From NCBI GenBank assembly GCA_005880175.1, contig VBJR01000146.1:3913-26693 (forward strand): a stretch of 22,781 nt of DNA. Direction: 5' to 3'. The DNA is from Chloroflexota bacterium. GTDB lineage: Bacteria; Chloroflexota; Dormibacteria; Dormibacterales; Dormibacteraceae. A program made the position numbers and the translations under genes. Shown one piece after another: positions 13,491 through 22,188 of the stretch (position 1 is its first letter; each line of letters begins with the position of its first letter). Below the pieces are notes generated by a model that did no database searches, was not told the DNA's origin, and was given only the letters and a program-made list of their open reading frames with translations.

Positions 13491-16400
13491 TCAGAATCCG
13501 GCTGCGGAGCACTGGCCCTGCCGGAACCCGGAGACGGTGTTGGGAAGGCCGTCGTTGGTCGGCGGCGGCGTGTTCCCGCTGCAGTTCAGGCTGAACGAGA
13601 TCTGGTTCGCCTCGATCTCGGAGGTCGGCGTCTCCGCGTCGGGCCCGGAACCGTTGGTGTTGGTCACCGACAACCCGCCCGGCAGGTGGTTGCCGCCGAC
13701 CTCGACCTGGCCTCCGTTCTTGTCCAGGGAGACCTGGAACGAGTACGTGCTGCCGGCGCAGGCGGGCTGACCGTCGTCGCCGGCGTCGCCGAGCAGGACG
13801 AAGCCGGTCGTCCCGTCGATGTCGGTCGAGCCCTTGACGGTGCTGCCGCACACGGTGACGGCCTTCGCGCCACCGCTCTCCAGGCCCGAGATGGTCGATT
13901 GGCTGATCGAGACGGCGCCGCCCGGCTTGACCTCGACGTTGCCGAAGATGGTGGCGTTGGTGATGCAGGTCGAGTTGGTCACGTCGACCTCGCCGTTGAT
14001 CTTGCCAGTGAGGTTCCTGGTGCAGGCGACGACCTGGACCAGGGTCGGCGACGTGCTGGGCAGGAAGTTGCCGTCGCCGTTGTAGGTGGCCGTGATGCTG
14101 TTCGCGCCGACCTGGAGCCCGGCGGTCGTCAGCGCGGCGTGGGCGGTGCCGTCGAGCGGCACCGTGGCCAGCGTGATCGCGCCGCGCTTGAACGTGACGG
14201 TGCCCGTGGGCGTCCCCGCGCCGGGCGGGTTCGCGGTCACGGCCGCGGTGATCGTCACCGGATCACCGAACGTGGACGGGTTGCTCGACGAGGTGAGCGT
14301 CGTCGTCGTCGAGTCCTTGTTCACCGTCTGCGTGATCGTCCCCAGGCTGGAGCGGAAGTTGGGGTCCCCGGCGTAGGCCGCGATGACCGTGTGGGAGCCG
14401 ACGGCCAGCGCCGCGGTCGTCAGGCTGGTCTGGCCGTTGACCAGGGAGAGGACGGTGGGCGATCCGCCGTCGATCGTGAGCACGGCCTGACCCGTCGGCG
14501 TGCCGGCGCCGGGCGGATTGGCGGCGACCGCGACGGTGAACGTCACCGGCTGGCCGAAGACCGACGGGTTCGCTGACGACGTGACCGTGGTGGTCGTCGA
14601 GTCCTGGTTGACCGTCTGCGTGGTCAGCGTCCCGGTGCTGGCCAGGAAGCTGGCCGAGCCGCTGTAGGCGGCCGCGATCGTGTGGACGCCCACACCCAGC
14701 GCGGACGTGGTGACGGTCGCCTGACCGTTGACCAGGCCGACCGTGGCGAGCGGGTTGCCGTCAGCGGTGACTGCGACGGTGCCCACCGGCGTGTCGGTGG
14801 CCGGCGGGTTGGCCGTGACGGTCACCGTGAACGTCACCGGCTGGCCGAACACCGACGGGTTGGAGGACGAGGCCACCGTCGTGGTGGTCGCCGCCACGAT
14901 CGAGCCGCTGGCGGCGAGCTGGAACGCCGGCCGGAACTGGTCGTCGCTGTTGATCTGGAAGGTGGCCGTCTTGCTGCCCAGGTCGGTGCCCTGGAAGCGG
15001 ATCGTCCAGTTGAGCTCCTCGCCCGGGCTGATGGTCACGGGCGTGGCCGGTCCCGAGACGATCTTGAAGTCCGCGCTCCCCGACTGCCGGGTGAAGCTGG
15101 AGATGTGGAGCGGGCTGGAACCGACGTTGAAGACCTGGACGACGCGGTCCGCCGACGTCCCGGCCACGATCGTGCCGAAGCCCAGGTCGGCGTTGACGGC
15201 GAGCAGCGGCCCGCTGGCGGCGGTGAGCTCGAAGACGCTCCGCCCGTACGTGCCGACGCGAAGGAGCGACGGCGAGGCCGTCGAGTCCAGGACCAGGGTC
15301 TTGCTGTCCACGGTGGGCAGGCCGACGCCGAGCACCTGCCAGCTCGCCCCCTGGTCGGAGGAGCGCAGGACCCCGGCGTCGCTGGCGACGATGATCGAGT
15401 GCGGGGAGACCCCCGGGTCGATCACGACGGAGTGGAGCGGCAGGTCGGGCACGTTCTGCGACGCGTCGCCGCCGTCGGTGCCGCTGATGTCGCTCCACGA
15501 GACGCCGTTGTCCGGGGTCTGGAACACGTGCTTCGTCCGGTTGGCCGGCGAGAGCCCGGTGAACCCCGAGAAGGCGACGACGACCTGGTTGGTGTTGGTC
15601 GGATCGATCGCGACGCCGCCGACCGGCAGCCCGGGGCCTCCGGTGACGGTGATGGCGGACCACGTCGAGCCGGTACCGGCGAGCGCGTTGGCGGTGCGCT
15701 GCGCCGTGCCGTTGGCCAGGCCGACCCAGATCGTGTTCGAGTCGAGCCCGACCGTGGCGAGGGCGCTGATCCCGGACGCGAACGTCTGGATCGCGGTGAA
15801 CGTGCCGCCGGTGTCGGTGCTCTGGAAGAGCGTGCTCCCGACGGTGGCGTAGACGTCGGCGCTCGAGTTCGGGTCGACGGCGAGCAGCCCGATGCCGGTC
15901 GGCAGCCCGGTGCCGCCCGGGAACGACCAGTTGTCGCCGCCGTCCGTGGTGACCATGAACCCGCCGTCGTCGCTGCCGTAGGCCCGATTGGGATTGTTCG
16001 GATCGACCGCGACCGGTCCCCCGTCGCCGTCGATGCCGAGGTGCCACTCCGCGCCGGCGAACCCGGGCCGCCGGACCGGGGTGCCGGTGTCCTGGGTCCC
16101 GCCGTACGTGAACCCGTTGTTGGTCGCGCTGCCGCGACCGATGTCGATGCCCTGGAAGAGGTTGGTGGCGATGCCCTCGTTCAGGTTGGAGAATGACGAG
16201 GCGCCGTCCCCGCTGCTGGAGAGGCCGCCGTCCGTGCCGACGTAGAACCGGGTCGGCGCGGCGCCCCGGTGACCGGCCGGGCTGAAGACCAGCGCGTGGT
16301 GGTCGAAGTGGATCTTGCCGCTGGACACGTTGCTGAAGTTGGAGCCGCCGTCCGTGGACGAGTAGAGCTGCTGGAACCCGATGTAGACGTGACTGGCGTC

Positions 16401-17591
16401 CTGCGGGTCCACGCCCACCGTCTGGTCGTAGCCGCACTGGCAGCCGTTGTCGTTCTGAGCCAGCGCCGTGCCGGCGGCCACGTCGTTGAAGGTGGAGCCG
16501 CCGTCGGTGGACTTGCGGAACCGGAAGTTCGCCTTCGACGACCCCATGCTCGCGTAGAACGTCTGGTTGTTCGGGCTCGTGGACTGCGCGAAGCTGATGA
16601 ACCCGGTGCCGGCCACCAGCGTCGTCGGGAACGTGACGCCGGAGTCGGTCGAGCGCAGGATGCCGGTGCCGCTGACCCCCGCGTAGACGGTGGTCGCGGT
16701 GGCGGTGTCGAGGTGGAGGTCGGTGACGAACCCGCCGGCGACGGGGGCGCCGTTGTCGAACGCCGGCGCGTTGCTGCCGAAGTGGAGTCCGCCGTCGATG
16801 GACCGGAACAGCCCGTTCCCGGTCGCGACGAGCAGCGTGTTGGCCGACGGCAGCACGATGCGGTTGATGCCGGTGTTCGTGAACAGGTTCGCGCCGACGG
16901 TGGACCAGGTGTCGCCGCCGTCGACGGACTTGTAGATCCCGACTCCCTTGGAGAACGTGCCGCCGCCGTCGAAGAGGTTGCCGGTGCCGGCGTAGACGAT
17001 CGACGGGTTGCCCGGGTCGAGGGCGACGGCGCCCATGGAGAGGGACGCCTGGAAGTCGGTCTTCGGGGCCCAGGTGGTGCCGCCGTCCGTGGACTTCCAG
17101 ATGCCGCCGTCGTTGGTCGCGATGAAGATCGTCCGGTCGGTCGTGTTGCGCGGGTCGATCGCGATGTCGGTGACCTCGCCGGAATCGGGGCCGGTGCCCT
17201 GGAAGACGACCGGGTCGTTGCCGGCCCCCTTGTTGTCGATCCGGAGCGGCGACGGCCCGACCTGCGTCCACTGCACGCCGGTCACGCCGCCGGCGGTCGG
17301 TGCGCCCGGCGCCGTCGGCGTGCGCCCGCTCGCGGCCGGACGGGTGCGTACGCCCGCCGCGATCTTCATGTGACGCTGGTGGTCGACCCCCGTCTGCCAG
17401 AGGTCGGGGCGGGCCCGACCGCTGCGGTCGCTGTTCGCGTGCAGGAACGCCACCTGAGCCTGCTCCCGCTGCTGTTGCTGACCACCTGGCCCACGCGGCC
17501 CGGCGGCGGCGGCGGCGTCGACGGCGCTCCGTGTGATCCCCGAGCTGGCGAGCAGCAGTGTGAACGCGACGAAACACGCGCGGTGAACCAT
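13491..17591 (-). CDS. Large secreted beta-propeller, Ig-like and beta-helix protein
   Basis: 1366 residues. A Sec signal peptide (about 1-27) is followed by a long set of BNR/sortilin-like repeats (about 90-790). Many are marked by a DGG turn after STDGGTTW-type strands (TDGGTTWAPK, SVDGGDTW, STDGGSNF, TTDGGDNW), the pattern of VPS10/sialidase beta-propellers. An ASPM/HYDIN-like beta-sandwich (about 794-895; LGFGTIVAGTSADR) comes next. Three Ig-like domain-3 repeats follow (about 900-1187), each opening TTTT(V/L)xSSxNPSxFGxPV. A C-terminal serine/glycine/cysteine-rich beta-helix-like domain ends NTVSGFRQGQCSAAGF. No sialidase Asp-box catalytic set, LPXTG or C-terminal TM is visible. It is probably an extracellular adhesin or carbohydrate-binding protein; function is inferred from architecture only. 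AAGGAGG precedes the ATG by 6 bases. Confidence 0.92.
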   Translation of the reverse strand: MVHRACFVAFTLLLASSGITRSAVDAAAAAGPRGPGGQQQQREQAQVAFLHANSDRSGRARPDLWQTGVDHQRHMKIAAGVRTRPAASGRTPTAPGAPTAGGVTGVQWTQVGPSPLRIDNKGAGNDPVVFQGTGPDSGEVTDIAIDPRNTTDRTIFIATNDGGIWKSTDGGTTWAPKTDFQASLSMGAVALDPGNPSIVYAGTGNLFDGGGTFSKGVGIYKSVDGGDTWSTVGANLFTNTGINRIVLPSANTLLVATGNGLFRSIDGGLHFGSNAPAFDNGAPVAGGFVTDLHLDTATATTVYAGVSGTGILRSTDSGVTFPTTLVAGTGFISFAQSTSPNNQTFYASMGSSKANFRFRKSTDGGSTFNDVAAGTALAQNDNGCQCGYDQTVGVDPQDASHVYIGFQQLYSSTDGGSNFSNVSSGKIHFDHHALVFSPAGHRGAAPTRFYVGTDGGLSSSGDGASSFSNLNEGIATNLFQGIDIGRGSATNNGFTYGGTQDTGTPVRRPGFAGAEWHLGIDGDGGPVAVDPNNPNRAYGSDDGGFMVTTDGGDNWSFPGGTGLPTGIGLLAVDPNSSADVYATVGSTLFQSTDTGGTFTAIQTFASGISALATVGLDSNTIWVGLANGTAQRTANALAGTGSTWSAITVTGGPGLPVGGVAIDPTNTNQVVVAFSGFTGLSPANRTKHVFQTPDNGVSWSDISGTDGGDASQNVPDLPLHSVVIDPGVSPHSIIVASDAGVLRSSDQGASWQVLGVGLPTVDSKTLVLDSTASPSLLRVGTYGRSVFELTAASGPLLAVNADLGFGTIVAGTSADRVVQVFNVGSSPLHISSFTRQSGSADFKIVSGPATPVTISPGEELNWTIRFQGTDLGSKTATFQINSDDQFRPAFQLAASGSIVAATTTTVASSSNPSVFGQPVTFTVTVTANPPATDTPVGTVAVTADGNPLATVGLVNGQATVTTSALGVGVHTIAAAYSGSASFLASTGTLTTQTVNQDSTTTTVTSSANPSVFGQPVTFTVAVAANPPGAGTPTGQAVLTIDGGSPTVLSLVNGQTSLTTAALAVGSHTVIAAYAGDPNFRSSLGTITQTVNKDSTTTTLTSSSNPSTFGDPVTITAAVTANPPGAGTPTGTVTFKRGAITLATVPLDGTAHAALTTAGLQVGANSITATYNGDGNFLPSTSPTLVQVVACTRNLTGKINGEVDVTNSTCITNATIFGNVEVKPGGAVSISQSTISGLESGGAKAVTVCGSTVKGSTDIDGTTGFVLLGDAGDDGQPACAGSTYSFQVSLDKNGGQVEVGGNHLPGGLSVTNTNGSGPDAETPTSEIEANQISFSLNCSGNTPPPTNDGLPNTVSGFRQGQCSAAGF
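14220..14895 (-). repeat. Tandem Ig-domain repeats, about 290-bp period
   Basis: Three successive copies encode Ig-like domains in the large secreted protein. The shared core ACCGACGGGT occurs at 14851-14860 and 14560-14569, and a variant GTGGACGGGT at 14272-14281, so the spacings are 291 and 288 bases (97 and 96 codons). Copies 1 and 2 (minus-strand order) are nearly identical over long stretches; the third is more diverged. Confidence 0.8.
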
Positions 17592-17597
17592 GTCACC

Positions 17598-17604
17598 CCT
17601 CCTT
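17598..17604 (-). promoter_or_regulatory. Strong Shine-Dalgarno of the large secreted protein
   Basis: AAGGAGG on the minus strand lies 6 bases before the ATG at 17591. It is the closest match to the ideal anti-16S sequence in the window and fixes this start, implying efficient translation. Confidence 0.8.
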
Positions 17605-17712
17605 GCCCATGCCTACGTATCCCCGGCTAGCCGACCCCATCGTGGAGGAACGGTCGCCCGGGAACAAGGGACCGATCGCCCATCGCCGGGCGTGGGCAAG
17701 TGTCCCGGCAGG

Positions 17713-18288
17713 TCAGGAACCGCGGCGGCGCAGGACGACGAGCAGTGCCCCGAGGAGCACGAGCAGCGCCGCTGCCGCCGCGACCGGCGCGGCCGTGAAG
17801 GGCGCTCGCGAAGCCGTCGGATGGCCGCCGGGTGAGCTGGTGCCAGGCGTCGCCGGCGGCGGGGAGGAGGAGGGGGCCGAGGCCACGCACGGTGTGACGG
17901 ACGCGGACCTGCCGGCGGGGGGAGCGCCGACCAGGACCGTCCCGGTCATGGAAGGATGCAGCGGATCCCGGAAGGAAAAGATGCCGGGACGGGAGAAGGT
18001 CCCGCACACGACGGACGGGACGAGCGTGCCGTCGGCGGCGCGCCGCGCCGGTGGCAGCGCCTGCGGCGCCGGCCAGGGGCAGCCGTCGCTCGACGCGGAC
18101 CGGACGCATTCGACGGCATGGGCGCTGACGGCATCGTCGTTCTCCCAGCGGACCGTCTCACCGGGCGCGATGGCCGCGCTCGACGGCTGCCAGGCGCCGC
18201 TGTCGACCGCCCGGATGGTCGCCACCGCGGCGGGGCTGACGGGCAGAGCGAGGACGGCCGAGGCGAGGACCGTTGAGCCGAGCCACAT
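17713..18288 (-). CDS. Cupredoxin-like surface protein lacking the copper Cys, C-terminal membrane anchor
   Basis: 191 residues from the ATG at 18288, with a signal peptide (residues about 1-23). The mature part follows the plastocyanin/amicyanin-like pattern: IAPGETVRWEN, His57 in SAHAVE, and RPGIFSFRDPLHPSMTGTVLV with His111 and Met114. Where the copper Cys is expected (YxCxxHPxM), the sequence has Asp108. Other cysteines (61, 70, 95) are outside the ligand position and could form disulfides. A Ser/Pro-rich linker leads to a C-terminal TM helix (about 165-186) and RRR, anchoring it at the cell surface. Type-1 copper is therefore unlikely; type-2 binding or a structural role is possible. No Shine-Dalgarno is seen, so an upstream GTG start cannot be excluded. 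Confidence 0.75.
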   Translation of the reverse strand: MWLGSTVLASAVLALPVSPAAVATIRAVDSGAWQPSSAAIAPGETVRWENDDAVSAHAVECVRSASSDGCPWPAPQALPPARRAADGTLVPSVVCGTFSRPGIFSFRDPLHPSMTGTVLVGAPPAGRSASVTPCVASAPSSSPPPATPGTSSPGGHPTASRAPFTAAPVAAAAALLVLLGALLVVLRRRGS

Positions 18289-18369
18289 GCCGGTGAAACG
18301 CTCGAGCCGCGAGTGGGGTAATCGTCGATCCCCACCAGCTCGGCACACTCGGCACGGCCCGGCGGGCGA

Positions 18370-18386
18370 GCGAGCGCAGCGCTCGC
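18370..18386. repeat. Short GC palindrome in the intergenic region
   Basis: GCGAGC and GCTCGC flank a 5-base centre, with GC-alternating flanks. It lies between the cupredoxin-like gene (minus) and the HNH gene (plus). The 196-base gap (18289-18484) otherwise holds only the HNH promoter. Significance unknown. Confidence 0.4.
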
Positions 18387-18449
18387 GAACGACCCTTGCG
18401 GCGGTCCAGGAGGGGGCCTGGCGGCGAACCCTCCGTCGTAAATCTTTAC

Positions 18450-18478
18450 TTGACCCTGCGACTATCCTCCGGTAGCAT
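18450..18478 (+). promoter_or_regulatory. Housekeeping-type promoter giving a leaderless HNH mRNA
   Basis: TTGACC (18450-18455) and TAGCAT (18473-18478) are separated by exactly 17 bases. The ATG of the HNH gene follows only 6 bases after the -10, and no Shine-Dalgarno fits. Transcription should therefore start at or within a base or two of the ATG. Confidence 0.75.
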
Positions 18479-18484
18479 TGAAAC

Positions 18485-19744
18485 ATGCGTTCGGGCAGTG
18501 CTGCGGAAGCTCCAACGGCCGTTCTGGACTCCCTCGAAGACGGGATCCAGAACCTCCGCCGCTGCGCCGCCGAGGACCTGCCCACCGATCGGCTGGCGGG
18601 GCTCGTCAGCGCCACCCTCGAGCTGCGCAACCGGCTCGACGCCGCCCTGACCGGGCTCGTCGGCACCCTCGACGCCCGCATCCGCGCCGAGCAGGACCCC
18701 CACGACCCCTCCCTCTCCTGCGCCGCCTGGCTGCGCGAGGAGCACAGGCTGAGCAACAGCGCCGCCTGGGCCCAGGTCCGCCTCGCCCGCCAGCTCGCCG
18801 ACCTGCCCCGGACCCGGACCGCCTTCGCCGCCGGCTTCCTCAGCGCCCAGCACGCCATGGCCATCGCCCGCACCGTGGACCGCGTGGTCCAGGGCGGCGG
18901 CCGGGCCCACGACGCCGAGCCCCTGCTGGTCCACGAGGCGATGCGGCGCAACCCCCAGGACCTGGTCCGCTGGGGCGTCCACCTCCGCCACCGGCTCGAC
19001 CCGCAGGAGGTGGCCGAGGAGGAGGAGGAGCAGCGGCGGCGGTCCTGGCTGAACCTGACCCAGAACAGCTGGGACGGCAGCTACGACCTGGAGGCCCGCC
19101 TCGACCCCGAGGGCGGGACCCAGCTCAAGGTGGCGCTGCACGCCATCATGGGCCCCCGCCGCAAGGGCGACGAGCGGCCCGCCCACCTGCGCCGGGCCCA
19201 CGCCTTCGGCGAGCTGGTCGGCCGCGCCCTGGACTCCGGCCAGCTGCCGGCCCGCGGCGGCCAGCGCCCACATCTCACGATCACCGCGACGCTGGAGACC
19301 CTTCGCGGCGATCCGGGCGCGCCGGCGGCCGAGCTGGACTTCGGCTGGCCGATCAGCGGCGAGGCCCTGCGCCGGATCGCCTGCGACGCCGAGCTGACCC
19401 CGATCCTGCTGGGCGCCAGGGGCAACCCGCTGTGGGTCGGCCGCCGGCGGCGGACGGCCTCACCGCGGATGCGCAGGGCGCTGGCCCAGCGCGACCGGAC
19501 CTGTACCTGGGAGCGCTGCGACCGCCCGGCGGACTGGTGCGACGGCAACCACCGCCAGCTCTGGGTCGAGGGTGGCAGGACCGACGTGGACGAGATGAAC
19601 CTGCTGTGCCGCACGCACCACGGCAAGTTCCACCGTGGCTACCGGCTGCGGCGGCTGCCCGACGGCCGGATCGAGGAGGTGCCGCCCGGGCGCGCTTGCC
19701 CCGTCTTCGGCCCCGCCATCCACGCCCCGCCGCCCGCGGCGTGA
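18485..19744 (+). CDS. DUF222 (13E12-type) HNH endonuclease
   Basis: 419 residues. The N-terminal half (about 1-260) is the helical DUF222 domain characteristic of Actinobacteria (LRNRLDAALTGLVGTLDARI, CAAWLREEHRLS, QVRLARQLADLP). The C-terminal domain is an HNH nuclease with zinc-ribbon-like cysteines: CTWERCDRPADWC, then GNHRQLW, TDVDEMNLLCRTHH and KFH. The usual HH at the first motif is Asn-His, keeping the catalytic second His, and the central motif has Glu-Met-Asn in place of the more common Asn-Leu. Both variants occur in the family, so activity is possible. The role of DUF222-HNH proteins is not established; many are multi-copy in mycobacteria and resemble mobile elements. No flanking repeats are seen here. 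Confidence 0.93.
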   Translation: MRSGSAAEAPTAVLDSLEDGIQNLRRCAAEDLPTDRLAGLVSATLELRNRLDAALTGLVGTLDARIRAEQDPHDPSLSCAAWLREEHRLSNSAAWAQVRLARQLADLPRTRTAFAAGFLSAQHAMAIARTVDRVVQGGGRAHDAEPLLVHEAMRRNPQDLVRWGVHLRHRLDPQEVAEEEEEQRRRSWLNLTQNSWDGSYDLEARLDPEGGTQLKVALHAIMGPRRKGDERPAHLRRAHAFGELVGRALDSGQLPARGGQRPHLTITATLETLRGDPGAPAAELDFGWPISGEALRRIACDAELTPILLGARGNPLWVGRRRRTASPRMRRALAQRDRTCTWERCDRPADWCDGNHRQLWVEGGRTDVDEMNLLCRTHHGKFHRGYRLRRLPDGRIEEVPPGRACPVFGPAIHAPPPAA

Positions 19745-19776
19745 GCCCAGCCCGCCGCACGGTGATGCGGCCTTCG

Positions 19777-19790
19777 TGGGAGCGCTCACA
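19777..19790. promoter_or_regulatory. LacI-family operator 1 upstream of GH53
   Basis: TGGGAGCGCTCACA is a near-perfect 14-bp palindrome with one mismatched pair, built on the GAGCGCTC core bound by LacI-family sugar regulators such as CelR/CebR. It lies 147 bases before the GH53 start. Confidence 0.75.
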
Positions 19791-19855
19791 TCACCGGGGC
19801 TCGTGGTTTGCAATTGGACGGCAAGGCCCGGATGTGCCACCATCGGAGCAGCGCC

Positions 19856-19869
19856 TGTTAGCGCTCACA
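19856..19869. promoter_or_regulatory. LacI-family operator 2 upstream of GH53
   Basis: TGTTAGCGCTCACA has the same 14-bp core with one mismatched pair, and its right half is identical to operator 1. Centre-to-centre spacing is 79 bp. It lies 55 bases before the GH53 ATG, between a possible weak promoter (TTGGAC at 19814, CACCAT at 19838) and the gene, a roadblock position. Confidence 0.8.
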
Positions 19870-19911
19870 ACCGGAGGACCGGGCGGCCGCTCGGCACGCC
19901 CGGGCGGCGCT

Positions 19912-19916
19912 GGAGG
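19912..19916 (+). promoter_or_regulatory. Shine-Dalgarno fixing the GH53 start
   Basis: GGAGG lies 7 bases before the ATG at 19924 and supports that start over longer in-frame readings. Confidence 0.75.
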
Positions 19917-19923
19917 ACAGCAA

Positions 19924-21078
19924 ATGCTGGGTATCGGTTCACGCCACGCGGGCGGCGGGCGCTCCCGGAGCACCGTGCTCGAGGTGGGCGCCATGCTCGT
20001 GTCGGTGCTCGTTGCCGTCGTCGCGGTCGGCCTGCGCCCGGCTCCGGCCCAGGCCGCGTCGCTGACGATGCTGGGCGCCGACGTGTCGTCGGTGCAGCGC
20101 AGCCTGGACCTGGGCGCGAAGTACTTCAATGCCAGCGGCGCGCAGCAGGACCCGCTGGACATCCTGGAGGGGATCGGCGTCAACTTCGTCCGCCTGCGCG
20201 TCTGGGTGAACCCCGTCAGCGGCTACAACAACAAGGCGAAGGTCCTGGCCTACGCGAAGACGGTCAAGAGCAAGGGCCTCAAGCTGCTGATCGACTTCCA
20301 CTACTCGGACACGTGGGCCGACCCCGGCAAGCAGTTCAAGCCCGCCGCCTGGTCGGGCCACGGGATCTCCCAGCTGCAGACCGACGTCTACAACCACACG
20401 TTCGACGTGTGCAGCAGCCTGAAGGCGCAGGGGACGACGCCGGACAGCGTGCAGATCGGGAACGAGATCAACGTCGGCATGCTGTGGAACGACGGCAAGG
20501 TCATCAACAACGACTTCACGAATCTCTCGCTCCTGCTGAAGCAGGGCTACAACGCGGTCAAGGCGTGCAACAGCGGCACGCAGGTCATCATCCACACGGC
20601 CGACGCGGACAGCGACGCGCACGCGCGCTGGTTCTATGACGGCATCAAGGCCAAGGGCGTGACCTGGGACGAGACCGGCCTGTCGTACTACTGCTTCTGG
20701 CACGGCTCGCTGGCGAACATGACGAGCGTCGTGTCCGACGTCAGGTCGCGATACGGGAAGCCGGTCGTGATCGCCGAGACCGCCTACCCGTTCACCGCCG
20801 CCAACGCGGACAGCGAGCCGAACTCGGTGAGCGGCTCGGCGCCCTGCTCGGGCTATCCCGCGACATGGGCCGGCCAGGCGAGCAACTTCACGGCCGTGCA
20901 GAACGCGGCGCGGTCGGGCGGCGCGATCGGCGTCTTCTACTGGGAGCCGACCTGGTACGCGATCCCGGGCAACGGCTGGGACCCCGCCAACATCAACGGC
21001 ACGGGCGACCAGTGGGACAACATGGCGCTGTTCGACTGGACGGGCCACATCAACCCGAACATCCGCTGGACGCCGTAG
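19924..21078 (+). CDS. Secreted GH53 arabinogalactan endo-beta-1,4-galactanase
   Basis: 384 residues. A basic N-region, a hydrophobic core (AMLVSVLVAVVAVGL) and an AQA cleavage site near residue 44 mark secretion. The mature enzyme is a GH53 TIM barrel: GADVSSV opening, VNFVRLRVWVNP, LLIDFHYSDTWADPGKQ, the acid/base Glu181 (IGNEIN) and nucleophile Glu285 (VIAETAYPF), then FYWEPTW. Length and motif order match single-domain GH53 enzymes; no carbohydrate-binding module or anchor follows. It cleaves beta-1,4-galactan side chains of pectin, releasing galacto-oligosaccharides. Two LacI-type operators upstream indicate sugar-responsive repression. Its stop is 9 bases from the convergent acetate-kinase stop. 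Confidence 0.95.
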   Translation: MLGIGSRHAGGGRSRSTVLEVGAMLVSVLVAVVAVGLRPAPAQAASLTMLGADVSSVQRSLDLGAKYFNASGAQQDPLDILEGIGVNFVRLRVWVNPVSGYNNKAKVLAYAKTVKSKGLKLLIDFHYSDTWADPGKQFKPAAWSGHGISQLQTDVYNHTFDVCSSLKAQGTTPDSVQIGNEINVGMLWNDGKVINNDFTNLSLLLKQGYNAVKACNSGTQVIIHTADADSDAHARWFYDGIKAKGVTWDETGLSYYCFWHGSLANMTSVVSDVRSRYGKPVVIAETAYPFTAANADSEPNSVSGSAPCSGYPATWAGQASNFTAVQNAARSGGAIGVFYWEPTWYAIPGNGWDPANINGTGDQWDNMALFDWTGHINPNIRWTP

Positions 21079-21087
21079 GCCCGCGGG

Positions 21088-22188
21088 TCACCCGCCCAGC
21101 ACCGACCGCACCTGGCGCGCGATCTCCACGTCCTCCCGGGCCCGGACGACCAGCGTTCGGACCCGGGCGTCCGGGGCGCTCACGTCCGCGTCGCCCTCCA
21201 CCGCGCCGTTGCGCCCAGCGTCCACCGCCACGCCCAGGAAGGCCAGGCCGTCCGCGGCTCCCGCCCGCACCTCTGCCGCGTGCTCGCCCACGCCGCCCGT
21301 GAACACCAGCGCGTCCAGCCCGTTCATCGCCGCGGCCATGGCGGCCACGCCGGCCCGCAGCCGGTGGACGTACACCTCCAGCGCCAGCCGGGCGTCCGCG
21401 TGGCCCGACCCCGACGCCGCCCGGCGCAGCACCTCGCGCATGTCCGCCGTGCCCGCCAGCGCCAGCACGCCCGACCGCCGGTCCAGCGCGTCCGACGTCG
21501 CCGCCGCCGTCAGGCCCGCGTGGTCCTGCAGCCACAGCAGCATCCCCGGGTCCACCGAACCCGAGCGCGTTGCCATCACGACCCCCTCCATCGGGGTGAA
21601 GCCCATCGTCGTGTCCACCGACACGCCCGCCCGCACCGCCGCCAGCGACGCGCCCGCTCCCAGGTGGCACGTGACCGTCCGCAGCCGGTCCACCGGCTCA
21701 CGCAGCAGCTCCGCGGCGCGCCTGGCCGCATAGGCGTGCGACAGGCCGTGGAAGCCGTACCGGCGCACGCCGTACCGCTCCCGCCACTCGCGGGGCACGG
21801 CGTACGTCGAGGCGGCCGCCGGCAGCGTCGCGTGAAACGCCGTGTCCACGCACACCACAGCCGGGGCCCGGGGCAGCAGCCGCCGCATCAGCTCCACGCC
21901 CGCCAGCGCCCGCGGCTGGTGGAGCGGCGCCAGGTCGATCAGCGAGCGCAGGTACTCCTCCAGCGGCGCGTCCAGCCGGGCCGGCCCGCGCAGGCGCGGG
22001 CCCCCGTGCACGAACCGGTGGCCGACCGCGTCCACGCCGCGCACGCGCTCCACGATCGACCGGGCCTCCGACTCCTCGAAGCCGTGCTCCGCCGCCGGCA
22101 GGTCCTCGTCGGCCAGCAGCTCGTCGCGGTGGTCGAGCAGCCGCAGCTTCAGGCTGCTCGACCCCGCGTTGACGACCAGGACCCTCAC
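21088..22188 (-). CDS. ackA: Acetate kinase
   Basis: 366 residues from GTG, forming acetate and ATP from acetyl phosphate and ADP. ASKHA-fold motifs are in order: [15 protein letters not shown] at the start, [65 protein letters not shown] and FTGGVGEHA. It is somewhat shorter than the roughly 400-residue E. coli type, mostly through a short N-terminal strand region and loops, with no motif lost. The start overlaps the phosphoketolase stop by 4 bases (GTGA, 22185-22188), so the product of one enzyme is directly the substrate of the next and the two are translated together. Confidence 0.95.
   Translation of the reverse strand: MRVLVVNAGSSSLKLRLLDHRDELLADEDLPAAEHGFEESEARSIVERVRGVDAVGHRFVHGGPRLRGPARLDAPLEEYLRSLIDLAPLHQPRALAGVELMRRLLPRAPAVVCVDTAFHATLPAAASTYAVPREWRERYGVRRYGFHGLSHAYAARRAAELLREPVDRLRTVTCHLGAGASLAAVRAGVSVDTTMGFTPMEGVVMATRSGSVDPGMLLWLQDHAGLTAAATSDALDRRSGVLALAGTADMREVLRRAASGSGHADARLALEVYVHRLRAGVAAMAAAMNGLDALVFTGGVGEHAAEVRAGAADGLAFLGVAVDAGRNGAVEGDADVSAPDARVRTLVVRAREDVEIARQVRSVLGG

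Noticed and set aside
14682..16196. A 504-codon plus-strand frame opposite the secreted propeller protein
   Set aside because: Antisense shadow; the opposite strand has repeated domain signatures, a signal peptide and a strong Shine-Dalgarno.
18485..19744. DUF222/HNH gene as part of a homing element
   Set aside because: No terminal repeats, target duplication or intron/intein signature surrounds it, and it has its own good promoter.
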